Made by a program: the position numbers and the translations under genes. From positions 1 through 30,664 of the forward strand of contig JAQGAU010000342.1 in the NCBI GenBank assembly GCA_034698045.1: 30,664 nucleotides of DNA, read 5' to 3'. The number at the start of each line of letters is the position of its first letter. Within the stretch, counting starts at the first letter, position 1. Origin of the DNA: Paramacrobiotus richtersi (lineage: Eukaryota > Tardigrada > Eutardigrada > Parachela > Macrobiotidae). Below, one piece after another: positions 15,514 through 25,420 of the stretch. The notes under the pieces are model-generated. The model did not search any database and was not told the DNA's origin. It worked only from the letters and a program-made list of their open reading frames with translations.

Positions 15514-18500
15514 ATGTTTAAACACGGCCATAGTGTTGTGAAGATCGTTGACCATTCGAAATATTTCGAGATTAAAATTATACCGGCACTCTTGGATAAT
15601 TACATGTAAGTACTATTAAAGCAGTAAGATCATGTTATATTACATTATATTTATATTATGTTATACCGTCGACGTTACCCTTACTAGATTAAATTCCAAA
15701 TAATTAACAGAATGTCCCACCGCTGCATGCTAACGTACCGGGACAGTATACAGTACGAGTACATTTAATTTGGCTGTTCGACCTCGTTTCGATATTCTTT
15801 GAAGAATTCGTAGGTACCCTGATTTCAGCGTATACTTTCAGCATAACATCATATTCATAACTACATAAAAATGCTATTATAACGATGCATGAGATGAAAA
15901 GCATCTAAATAGAATTTCTCGCAAAAATTCGGTTTGATTATACGGTTTGTACCGACCATACTGTAAAGGATTTAACTTTTTCTTAAATACAGGTACATTA
16001 TTGTGGACAAATACAAAAAAGAAGCCGCGTAAGTGCGATTATCGACTAGGAAGGAATCGTTGTTCGAACCACATTATAATATCGTTATATTTGCAGCGTC
16101 ATTGATCCCGTAGAACCGGAGAGGGTAAGTTCAAGAAAACATTAATTTCAAGGTTATACGATTAATTTCCATTCCTAATTATTAAACTCTTGCACAAAAA
16201 ATCAAACAAAACTGGTTACAAGAGTAAATCGACTTAAAATAAAATTCATATAATTGAACAGTTTTTATCAAAAAGTAAAACTGTTTTGATACGAACACAA
16301 GAATAGTTTTAGAATACGTAGTAATTTGAAAGTGTTATCTAATCCGTGCTATCTTTACTTTTTTTCTCCAACATTAAAAATCTCCGGAATGTTCATTCTT
16401 AAACCGCACAAGTGTAACACGATCACAGCCAGTTTGGTAAATGTCTGTGATAAAAACAAACCAGCCTGAAAAGGCACCCGGGGAAGCTATTTCGGTCGCG
16501 TGTTGGCTGACTCGGCATAACATGTAACATTAGCGTAGAAATGCCATAAAAGAAACTTTCAAGGTCTGCACACAGCATGACAAGAAAAATCCACCCCAGT
16601 GCGGAAGCATGATTAACCGCTAAATACGCCTCATTTTCCACCCAAAACAAGTGTATTTCCGGCCCCGGCGCCGAGCGTTTCCCCGGGTAAATGGCTGTCT
16701 TTTTCAATGACCTTGTTAAAATATTTATCGTTGTTTCTTTTGCATTTTTCTTAAGAATGTGCATGACAGCAGGCGACCAGTTGTTGAGTGAACGGTTCTG
16801 ACTAAATTTGTGAACTCGTTAACATACCATGTGTGAGATATTAATGGGGACGTTTTCCCTTAATGACGCCATATTCAGTTTAAGGTCATCTAATTTTGAC
16901 GGAAATATGAGTAACGTCGATTAAATTTGAATACGTGACTACAAATCTCCTTGACACTTCCTTGGGTTGTCTTTATACATATCTATCGTTCCGTTTGTTT
17001 CCCAAATATTATTTTGAAATAATCACAACAAACATATGGTGGAAATGTTTTTTACAATGAAACTATTCAAGGAACCGTTTTTTAAAATGAATATATGCGT
17101 TTTCGACTTGTGCGCAACAATATGACGTGGCGGTGAAAATCACGCCGTGCCCGATCGACTTGGTTGTAGGTTAAAAAATGAAAAACATCATCTTTATTAA
17201 CAAGGTCAAATAAATCAAACATTTCACAATGTTCTGTTCAGCAAAATGTGGATTATGTTTGTGTACTTACTAGAGGAACAGGCTATACTATATATATGAT
17301 AGTTCCTTTTTAACGTGTTGCATTAAAAATGGATTATTTCTCTTACAAAGTTGGCATGTATAGTTTTTTCCGTTACTTTTTTGTGTTATATAACATATTA
17401 TATATTGTTATGTAACATGTTATCTAACAACAAAGTTGTTATATAACATACTAATTAGTACTTATCTTAGAAATAGTGTTACGTTACACATTACTCAAAA
17501 CAGTCATACCTTTGTTAGAAAGTAATAATAAGTAGACTTGTGCTTTTAATAAGCAAAAGCTTATTAAACAAAAACTACAATATATAATTTTTAAATACGC
17601 TTTATCAGCGATCAAAATTAAATTTGATCCAGTACACTTTTCTAGAAATACACTGCTTTTGCTTGTTATTATTATATGACGTTACCTCTGACGCAATTCT
17701 GTACCGCATCTGCGTAATACAAGAGAGACACGACTGTTCTCTTTTCGCTCTTGGAAACAGTTTATATAGAACCTGCTACCATAGCGTTAAAATTTCATCC
17801 CAGTTGTACTAAATATTTATTTTACAACAGATAAAGGACATCCTAGACGATGAGGAAAAACAGTATATCCTTAAATCGGCTTTCATAACTCACCATCACT
17901 GGTAAGTAGAGACGAGCATCACGTTGCTCAAGGTCATGTATAAGCAGCACAGCACGAGATTTACCCGTTACACTGTGCTGCAGGGATCATGCCGGCGGAA
18001 ACGCAAAACTGCTGGATTTGTACCCTGACATTGAGATCTACGCCGGAGACGAACGAACGGAAAAATATACAAAACTCGTGAAAAATAACCAAGTCCTGAA
18101 GGTATTCTTCAGATGCTCGATGTAGTCTCATTTCACCGATCTTCATCCTAGTTATTTTATATTTTATCGATCAGTAGCAGACTTTTTAGTACCGGAAACC
18201 TGTATACGAAGTAGTCTTTAACTAACAAAAAGTAAACACGTTTAAATAAAACCAGCTCTTTCCTCATAGGTAGTTTTATGCGTTTGAAAATGCTGCCTGC
18301 TTTGCAATAATTATAAAACATGTTACATACAATATGTACTGCACATTTACGCGTTTGAATTTGTTTTTAAGAGTTTTGAATCTAGCTTTGTTGTCGTTAT
18401 ATAAATGACTCCACCGGTACTAAAACAAACGTTCTAACTGAATGCGAAATATAACTTCAATGGCACTTTGTGTTTTTTCTAAGTCATGTATACACTTTTG

Positions 18501-20364
18501 CCAAGTTTATTTATTATAATGGGTTTGTTTCGGTTCTCGGAAATCTGCAAAATTTGGCACAAGCAAAAGTTAGTACGGCAGTTTCCATTTTAGGTGGGCA
18601 ACCTGACCGTCTGCTGCATGTCATCACCTTGTCACACTTCCGGTCACATGAGTAAGTACTGGCTCAGCAATGCTCTGCCTGTGCAAAATCTGCTTAAATT
18701 TTAAGAGCTTTCTTTGCGTTTTAAGGAAAAACAATAGCATGCTAAGTTATACACATATTATTACTTTTTGTAATTAATTTTAAATTCCACGTTTTGTTAA
18801 CAAAATTATACAATTCATATAACCTGAGGCTTCTTTGCATGGTCACTATTAGAAAATTTAGTTTTCAGTACTCTTCTGCATCGAAGTACATATTATAGAA
18901 AATATTCCGATACTGGTTTATGATTATTCACAATGTACGTGACCATATATGCTACCTACAACTTTTCCTTGCATTCGTTAATCACGATTTACTGAATAGG
19001 TTACTACGTAACCGGCAACCATGGGGAATCTCCCGCACTGTTTTCTGGCGATTCTGTCTTCATCTCAGGATGTGGTAAATTTTTTGAAGGTACTGTATGG
19101 TATGATTTCCTACAGTTTCTCAGCCAATTAAATTGTACGAAGTACATATCTGCATAATTGTCATTAATACCGTTATTTAATTTTTAGGCACCGCTTCGCA
19201 AATGTTCGATAATATGCAGACTTTAACCACCCTACCAAAACCAACGGTAAATTGAATAAATAAAATTCATTAACAAAGTAGAGATTTGTTGTTAACAAAC
19301 AGATTGTACAACATGTGTAAATTCAATAATTACAGAGGATATACTGCGGACATGAACTAACCGTGATGAACCTAAAGTTTGCCTATAAGGAAGATCCCGG
19401 CAATCTGGATCTCGCCGACCGACTGGAATGGGCCAAGGCATGATAGTTTAATTATCTGATATCATATTCACAAAATGATTCATGCCATACCGGTGCAATT
19501 TTGGGACTTTTAATCGTATAAAACACTAGTAGCTAGCAACGCGGCTTTTCAGTTATAAACAAATTAATTTGTTATTGTATCTGGATTAATATATCTGGAT
19601 TAATATATTAATATATACGAATTAATATATCTGGATTCGATAATACTGTCAAATCCAGATATATTAATTCTGTATAATTCGCACAGTTTACCATAACGCA
19701 ATGTAAACCGTAGGTTAGAATACTTGTTTTTTGATTTTGTTTGATGAACATCATTTTTTTACCATTAGAGAATACATTTAGCTTAAAATATTTTAGTAAT
19801 TCAGTTTAGCCAATCTCATAATTTGGGCTGCTTGGGTTTTATTTGGGACTGATGTTGATGAGTACTGATTGCTTTGCACGTAGCCGGGCGCTCGCCAATA
19901 AATATTCTTTGCTGTATATAATGTACAAAATATGCGGTGCTCGAATTAAAAAAAATTTACTCACTGATGAGTACTAAAAAATTGTTCGCTGCTGTGAGCA
20001 TCGATTGTGTGAATTTTATTTCGTACTTAATTGAAGTTTTTTATTTTTTTTTATTACCGAAATGAATAGTCTAATGACTTCATGATTAAGACCCGCTGTA
20101 ATAAAAACGGTAATAATTTTCCAGAAATGCCGAGTCAACGCCATCCCCACCGTCCCCACAACGGTCGAGGACGAACTCCGCTTTAATCCCTTCGTCACCG
20201 CCACCAACGCCACCGTCCTGGATGAGCTGCGGCAACGGCGGAACCGTTTCCGTAGTCACAAGAAGAGCCGCGACTCCATCACCTCCCTGACCTCCTCCGT
20301 GCCCGCCTCCCCCGTGGACCGTAGCGGTGCCGGGAGTGCCGCATCATCCGGCATTTCCTGCTAA
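15514..20364 (+). CDS. HAGH: Hydroxyacylglutathione hydrolase (glyoxalase II)
   Basis: Ten exons: 15514-15605, 15993-16028, 16097-16124, 17831-17901, 17984-18101, 18594-18651, 19000-19089, 19188-19246, 19336-19437, 20125-20364. The product is 297 aa. The enzyme hydrolyses S-D-lactoylglutathione to D-lactate and glutathione, the second step of methylglyoxal detoxification. It is a metallo-beta-lactamase-fold protein. All metal ligands are present: H73, H75, D77, H78 in THHHWDHAGGN; H129 in SPCHTSGH; D152 in FSGDSVF; H190 in YCGHE. DNYMY and GCGKFFEGT also match the family. The start is the first ATG after an in-frame TAA at 15424. No clear mitochondrial presequence is seen, so a cytosolic form is likely. 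Odd points: a GC-AG intron after exon 9, and a Ser-rich tail of about 36 residues beyond the usual end, encoded in a strikingly C-rich last exon. Confidence 0.95.
17417..17449. repeat. Imperfect hairpin, 15-bp arms
   Basis: ATGTTATCTAACAAC (17417-17431), the spacer AAA, then GTTGTTATATAACAT (17435-17449). The arms pair with one mismatch. A related GTTATATAACAT copy lies about 60 bp upstream (near 17388). Confidence 0.7.
17545..17568. repeat. Perfect AT-rich palindrome, 10-bp arms
   Basis: TTTAATAAGC (17545-17554), AAAA, GCTTATTAAA (17559-17568), inside HAGH intron 3. Confidence 0.7.
19438..20124 (+). other. GC-AG intron of HAGH
   Basis: Exon 9 ends GGGCCAAG and is followed by GCATGA; there is no GT in frame before the TGA stop. 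Joining at GC to the acceptor TTTTCCAG at 20124 restores the conserved sequence (EWAK then KCRVNAIPTVP). The phases are correct. GC-AG introns are a known minor class spliced by the major spliceosome. The intron also holds a long inverted repeat. Confidence 0.8.
19619..19670. repeat. Perfect 19-bp inverted repeat with related direct repeats
   Basis: The arm at 19619-19637 (GAATTAATATATCTGGATT) and its exact reverse complement at 19652-19670 are separated by 14 nt. Two further partial copies of TATCTGGATTAATATAT lie just upstream (from about 19578). It sits in the middle of the GC-AG intron and would form a strong intronic stem. Confidence 0.85.
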
Positions 20365-21314
20365 AAACGCCTATAATGCATAATAATGTATATCGCACGA
20401 GACAACTACAGAATGATTCCACTTTCTGGTCAATCGGAGTAATGCGCAATGTTCGTACATGGAGATGGATCGGAACTGTATAAACTGTGCAGCTGATTCC
20501 CTTTTTGTTTAATCTGCCTTATTTAATCGTGATGAAATGCTCTTGCTTTCTGGTACACAATTGTATGCATATGACTTGCAATAAGTGGTATAGGCCTTTA
20601 TCTTTCATCTGTGCATGGTTAAATATTTGCACGCGCAACCGAATTATCGGCTCATCTATCGATCAGCGATAAACATACGAGAAAATTGTTAATATTCGGC
20701 GAAAAGCTGGAGCATACTTTGTTTTCTCGAGCACGAGGTGTGACATTATTTTGATCAAACATGAATTCAAACACTTGTTTGCCAGTACATACATTTTGGT
20801 TTCAATCTGGTATATTTGTCAAGATTTTGATATTTATTAATCTAATTTAATGTATTTTTTATTAATGTGCCTTTCTGGTAATGCTTTCAGATTCTCTTCG
20901 TAACCTTGTTATATTTTTGCATTTATTTTACGTATACTCCTTTATTAGTTTACTTTATTTTATGTGTTCGTTTCAATTGAAAAAACGCAAAAAAAATTTA
21001 ATTCAATTACGCTAAAAAAATTTCTAATATTATTGTCAATTTAACTGATTTCACTTTATATATCCATGCTTTATGACACGCCCTTCCATTCAAACTGTGC
21101 AACAAAAAAGGAAACAAAAATCAATGAGAAAAAAAATGAAAGCGCAGCCAAAATGAAACAAGCAGCAAAACGAGCGCTATGATCAAGCACTTTCCCGGAA
21201 CATGCAAGCCACTGAAACACCGACAATCCAACCGCATCTTTTTATAAGAAAACACATCCGAATTCAGTCAAAACATCAAAATCAATCCCCCCTCCGAAAC
21301 CACACATCCACCCG
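20365..21314. other. Convergent 3' spacer between HAGH and chromo-SAM
   Basis: The two genes face each other across 0.95 kb. The stretch must contain both 3' UTRs. AATAAT hexamers follow HAGH near 20390, and minus-strand AATAAA (20946-20941) could serve chromo-SAM. The sequence is otherwise A/T-rich with A-tracts and no supported gene. Confidence 0.5.
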
Positions 21315-23659
21315 TCACTTTTTGAGCAACTCCAGCAAATCCTTGACCAACTTGGAGATCTTCAGACTCGGTCCCAGTGGGATCTGGATCTCCTTCTGCA
21401 CAGCGGCCGCATCCGCCAGTCGCAACAACGCCGGTCCATCCACCCGTTTTTCCCGGAATTTATGGACAATCTCCGCGAATCCGTACTGCGTTAGACAGTC
21501 GCACACATCCGCCACACTCCATCCGTCCGCCGGACCGCGCCACCCCAGGAGTTGCGCGGGAGACGTTTTCAGGGGGTCGAAGATGACCGGCGGGGGGGAG
21601 GGGATTTTGGGAGGTTTGGGTTTCCGTGGGCGGCGTTTTGGGAGGATGACGGGGCGGATTTTGTGTTTGGAGGTGGAGGGCTGGGTGGTGGGGGGAGGAG
21701 CGGATGTGCTGGATTGCTCGTCCATTTGTTCTGTAAAACCACCCCGGTTAATGTTCCGTCATAAGGAAAATTAACCCGAACCCGGCACAATCGACCGTTA
21801 TTACTATGCCGACCGCCTAGGCGGCCGTTACACTGGTTTCGTAACTCCGAACGTCCGCATCAACCAATCAACCTTTGCTTGAAATATTTAAATACCACAA
21901 AATTGTGTGCTGTGTCCGCCATAGTAAATAAACTGTAAAAAGTTGTTGCGAAAAGTTGTAAAATCGTAAAGGTTTTTCTACAGAACATTCCGACCGTAAA
22001 ACTTGCAGATTCACACTTTCCTATGCCTGTCAAAATCATTTTCACCGTACGAAAACTATTGCAGGTCTTGTCCGATCCAAACCAGGATAAGGTAGCATAT
22101 TCTTCTTCGGCTTCGTACTCATGTATTATCCGCTACAAGAAACCCGTTCCCTTACCAAATGTGACTTTTCTGGGCACCGGCTTGCCCTTGGCCGCTAGCA
22201 TCTCGTTCAATATGGACGGCCGAGCGGGCGGTAAGGCCAGCGGAAGTGGCGGGGGGATTGGGACGTCATCGCTCACGGTCTCCAGGATGGTGCTGGGTGG
22301 TCCGATATCGGCCACCAAATCCGGCCGATTAAGCTTATCTTCTGGCATCCATGAGTCAGCCACCCTACATCCGTCGAGTGATAATTAAGGTTATGACCAA
22401 GAATGACGTAGATGTATTAAAACCAGATATAAATATTTGCATGTTGTGCGGCCATGCAATCTGTTTGGCCATGACTGTGCAACTGCCTCTCGCACGTCAA
22501 CAAAACTGCGTTGTTTATTTAAATTAAAAAACTGGAATGTTTTCGTTCTGATTACCAAAACGAAATATCGGCAGGAATTTGATTTTCCCACTGAATTTTG
22601 TACCGTGATTTACTTCGAGAATCGATACATAATGCCGCAAGAATATTTAAAATATTATTTATAATTTCTGTTACAACTGGCTGAATACCTTGGATGTCCT
22701 TTCCATCGAATTTTGTACTCGGTTTTCCCGCTCCGCTCGCGTTTACCGATAACTTTCACCGGTACCTTCTGTCGCTCCAGCCTCCGCCTCTCGCTTTCGG
22801 CTTTCAGTCGTCTGCGCTCTTTATCCTCCTTTTCTTTAGCGTTATCCTTTTTTAGTTCGGCAGCACTTACGTAAAATATTGAATCATAAGGCTCCCATGA
22901 AGTCTGACTACAAGGGTAGAAGATGGGAAAAACACTGATTAGTATAAATCCATTTTATTATCTAAAAAATTCAGCCAAATGCCAGAATTGATTTTTAACT
23001 GCGTATAAACAGCGGTCTGGTTTAATGTTGAAATTACAGTTTGCTTACAGAAAAAAGCACTAAATAGTAAATTGTGCACTAAATTTTGAATGATCCCTAA
23101 TTTCCTATATATACACAACTTTATGCCAGAAGACCAGAAGTCGTATAATTTCATGATAAAATTATCATGATCTTTATCTAGAAATGTATAGCTTGTGGTT
23201 TATGAAGAATAGATGTGCCCAGTTCGGGGGATCATCCTAATTCGAACCCCCGAACTGTCGTAATAGCTCCATGCCTTATGATACTACGGTGTCCGGAGAC
23301 CGTCTGTTGCTCGACGCTCACCGAAAACCACGCCATTTGATACGCGCATAACGTATCTTATTGACTTGTTTGTAGCCCAGGACGCGTTCCACGATGAAGT
23401 CATTCTCGCCCAGCTCCTGTTTAACTTCCTTCTCGTCCTTGACGGTCAGACTGACGCCGCGGGGTATCGACTTTCTCTGGCGCAAGAGCATACGCGTCGG
23501 TCCTAATGTGGGACGGACTACAGGGACACTGGGACTTCCTTCGTCTTTACTGGCGCTACTGTCGGAAGGGGCAGCAACGTCGGCGGGACTGGCGGACGGA
23601 TCTCCCAGATCTGCTACGGGATCAGTGACGGGCATCTCAACTGGGGTTACAGTGGCCAT
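21315..23659 (-). CDS. Tandem chromodomain protein with C-terminal SAM domain
   Basis: Four exons on the minus strand: 23659-23322, 22907-22689, 22364-22156, 21730-21315; 393 aa; phases 2, 2, 1 all agree. Residues 1-85 are acidic and Ser/Pro-rich. Chromodomain 1 spans about 86-125 (NDFIVERVLG, IKWRGF, TSWEPYDSI) and keeps the aromatic-cage positions F88, W109 and F112. A charged helix-like linker (130-160) leads to chromodomain 2, about 160-205 (KVIGKR, GKTEYKIRWKGHP, SWMPEDKLNRPDL). Its cage positions read K160, W181, H184. A Pro-rich segment and a basic nuclear-signal-like stretch (278-297) precede a SAM domain at about 326-390 (GWSVADV, VDGPALLRL, LGPSLKI). This SAM resembles those of polyhomeotic, Scm and L(3)MBT. 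Expected role: a nuclear methyl-lysine reader that joins Polycomb-type assemblies through SAM. The fold assignments are firm; the function is inferred. I do not know a named gene with this order. Confidence 0.88.
23151..23170. repeat. AT-rich palindrome, 9-bp arms
   Basis: TCATGATAA, AA, TTATCATGA: perfect arms at 23151-23159 and 23162-23170. Confidence 0.7.
23221..23256. repeat. GC-rich perfect hairpin with tRNA B-box-like text
   Basis: AGTTCGGGGG (23221-23230) and CCCCCGAACT (23247-23256) pair exactly around a 16-nt loop. On the minus strand the text reads GGGGGTTCGAATTAGG, close to the GGTTCGANTCC box B of tRNA genes and SINEs. No box A or cloverleaf is visible. It lies in an intron transcribed on the minus strand. 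Confidence 0.8.
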
Positions 23660-25420
23660 ATTTGAAGATAGCTAGAAAAGTATGGGGATAAACCTAATTT
23701 CGAAGACTGCAGATGCATCTGTGGTTGAGTTTTGCTATGAAAGTGACGTCCGTTGGTTGTAGCTTTATGAAAGTTATATACATTCGAGTAACTTTCTTAA
23801 ACTATTGTTGAAAAAGGCACACATCAACCGAGAAAAGTCCGTGAAAACCATTACACGAGGGGCAATGTGCACCATATGTACTACATACAAGTACCATATC
23901 GCACGATAACTGAAAACACTTCAACAGCATCTGCTGCGATCGTAGCTTTATGGTTCTACATAATAAATGGATTTCAACAAGAACGAAACATGTTTTGAAC
24001 AAACCCCGCTCGAAATGACTGGAAAATTCATCCCAGTCACACCGTGCAGTGTTTCTAAGATCTGTACTGTGTAGGCTTCATAATGAAGGAATCTCGAACG
24101 TTTGGAGATATAGCAGCCAGTGTATTCCCTATGTTTTCGGATGTCTCGCATTTTTTCATGTAGTGGATAAAACAACTAATAATGCCCAGTGACAAAAACG
24201 CCATCGGATGACCACCAGTCTCCCGAAACGGAAGACCGTTGGTACTCGACTTCGAAGTCACCGTTCTAAAAAGGGCAGTTAGCGACGTCAGTTTCTCGTC
24301 GTTATGTGTGAATTTCCTAGCCATTATGACCAAAACGAAGGCTCTGCCAGAATGTTACATCATTTCACCTTCTGAATAAACGATTAAACTGGAAGTAACT
24401 GCTGTGGAAGATTTAAAAAATGTACAAGACGAAGGTGTCCTGTTTAACCGTATAGTTAACACCTCCAGAACGTACAGTTTCGACTGAGGCCGTTTGACAA
24501 GCAGATCCAGACAGTTTGTGCTTAAAAAGTTATGTTTCAGATTCTCTCTTACCTTATTTGTCCGATTGTGTACGGGTAAGGAGAGAAAAAACGGGAGAAA
24601 ATGTGTAGTAAGGAAAAAATCAGCAACTACTGTGTGCCTACCGAAGAACCAACAGACTTCCGTATTGCGTTTGAATTATCAATTGCCCCATGGTATGATG
24701 CGTACTATGCGTAGTATCGTGACTGGAGGGATGATGTCAGAGTAGCGATCAGAACACGCTCTGAAATTATGAATGGATACGTTTTATTCAAGGTAGCTCA
24801 GCAGTTCATACTCATCGTACATTGTAAAAACATGTACTTTTCAGCGATGAGTCATCTACATTTTATTGTATTTTTTTGTTTAATATGAAGTCCTAGGATC
24901 GCGTAATTTTGCGGCTGCTTTGGATAATCTACTAAATTACTGTGTTCCGGTAGTTCAAATGTATTGCCACGGTCGATGTCACGGTGCTGTGTGCTCGCAC
25001 TGGTTACCTTCTTTATGGCTAAGCACCTAACAATTTAGCTCGGCACGCGCTTTTTTCCGATTTGCGCGAAATGTTTACCGTGTTTCAGCGTGACAAAAAT
25101 TAATATTTTTGATTTTATACCTGCTGTAGATTTTAATCGTAATATTTTATGTCATCAGACATGCGTGATTTTATGTCGCGATAACAGAAATTTGATAACT
25201 GGCTGTAGCAATCAACCATGTAAAATATTGCAGATAAAACTGTCATCGATCGCGCACCAGTTTTCAGTTTTGTTCCTTTCTTTGAGATTTTATCAGCTTT
25301 TACGTAAAGCACAAACTATTCCAAGGACACCTGACTGTTCCTTAATACGACAAAAATTGCCTGCTTTTTCTAATGTGAGGCGATCAAAATCCGTGGAGTT
25401 CTTCCTCCACAGAACGCGGA
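23660..25420. other. Divergent spacer between chromo-SAM and EI24
   Basis: It contains the promoters of the leftward chromo-SAM gene and the rightward EI24 gene, and one candidate small gene (24055-24324, -). A plus-strand AATAAA lies near 24374. A short frame at 24601-24714 (+), ending IAPWYDAYYA, is too short to defend. Just before EI24 the text CTTCCTCCACAG (ending 25412) looks like a 3' splice site, so the EI24 5' UTR may be spliced. Confidence 0.5.
24055..24324 (-). CDS. Hypothetical small protein with one hydrophobic segment
   Basis: An uninterrupted 89-codon frame runs from ATG 24324 to TAG 24055. The start reads MARKFTHNDEK. A polar N-terminus is followed by one hydrophobic stretch of about 17 residues (MAFLSLGIISCFIHY) and a charged, polar C-terminus. 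Codon use is mixed rather than A/T-driven, which makes it more gene-like than most short frames here. The size and layout would suit a small mitochondrial or ER membrane protein, but I recognise no family. It lies 0.4 kb upstream of chromo-SAM on the same strand. Chance remains a fair alternative. Confidence 0.35.
   Translation of the reverse strand: MARKFTHNDEKLTSLTALFRTVTSKSSTNGLPFRETGGHPMAFLSLGIISCFIHYMKKCETSENIGNTLAAISPNVRDSFIMKPTQYRS

Larger units (their letters stand above)
16125..17830 (+). other. Large HAGH intron 3 with AT-rich palindromes
   Basis: This is the gene's largest intron (1.7 kb). A 113-codon minus-strand frame (16423-16764) lies in a slightly GC-richer patch but has no recognisable domain. 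The right half is very A/T-rich and holds the palindromes at 17417-17449 and 17545-17568, plus repeated TTATATAAC text from about 17385. Confidence 0.6.
22908..23321 (-). other. Intron 1 of chromo-SAM with two hairpins
   Basis: This 414-bp intron lies between the two halves of chromodomain 1. It contains the 10-bp-arm hairpin at 23221-23256 and the palindrome at 23151-23170. Both lie near the donor side as transcribed. Confidence 0.7.

Noticed and set aside
16423-16764. 113-codon minus-strand frame in HAGH intron 3
   Set aside because: No family resemblance, antisense to a long intron, and no supporting signals.
24601-24714. 37-codon plus-strand frame ending IAPWYDAYYA that reads protein-like
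   Set aside because: Too short, in-frame stop just upstream, no splice partner identified.
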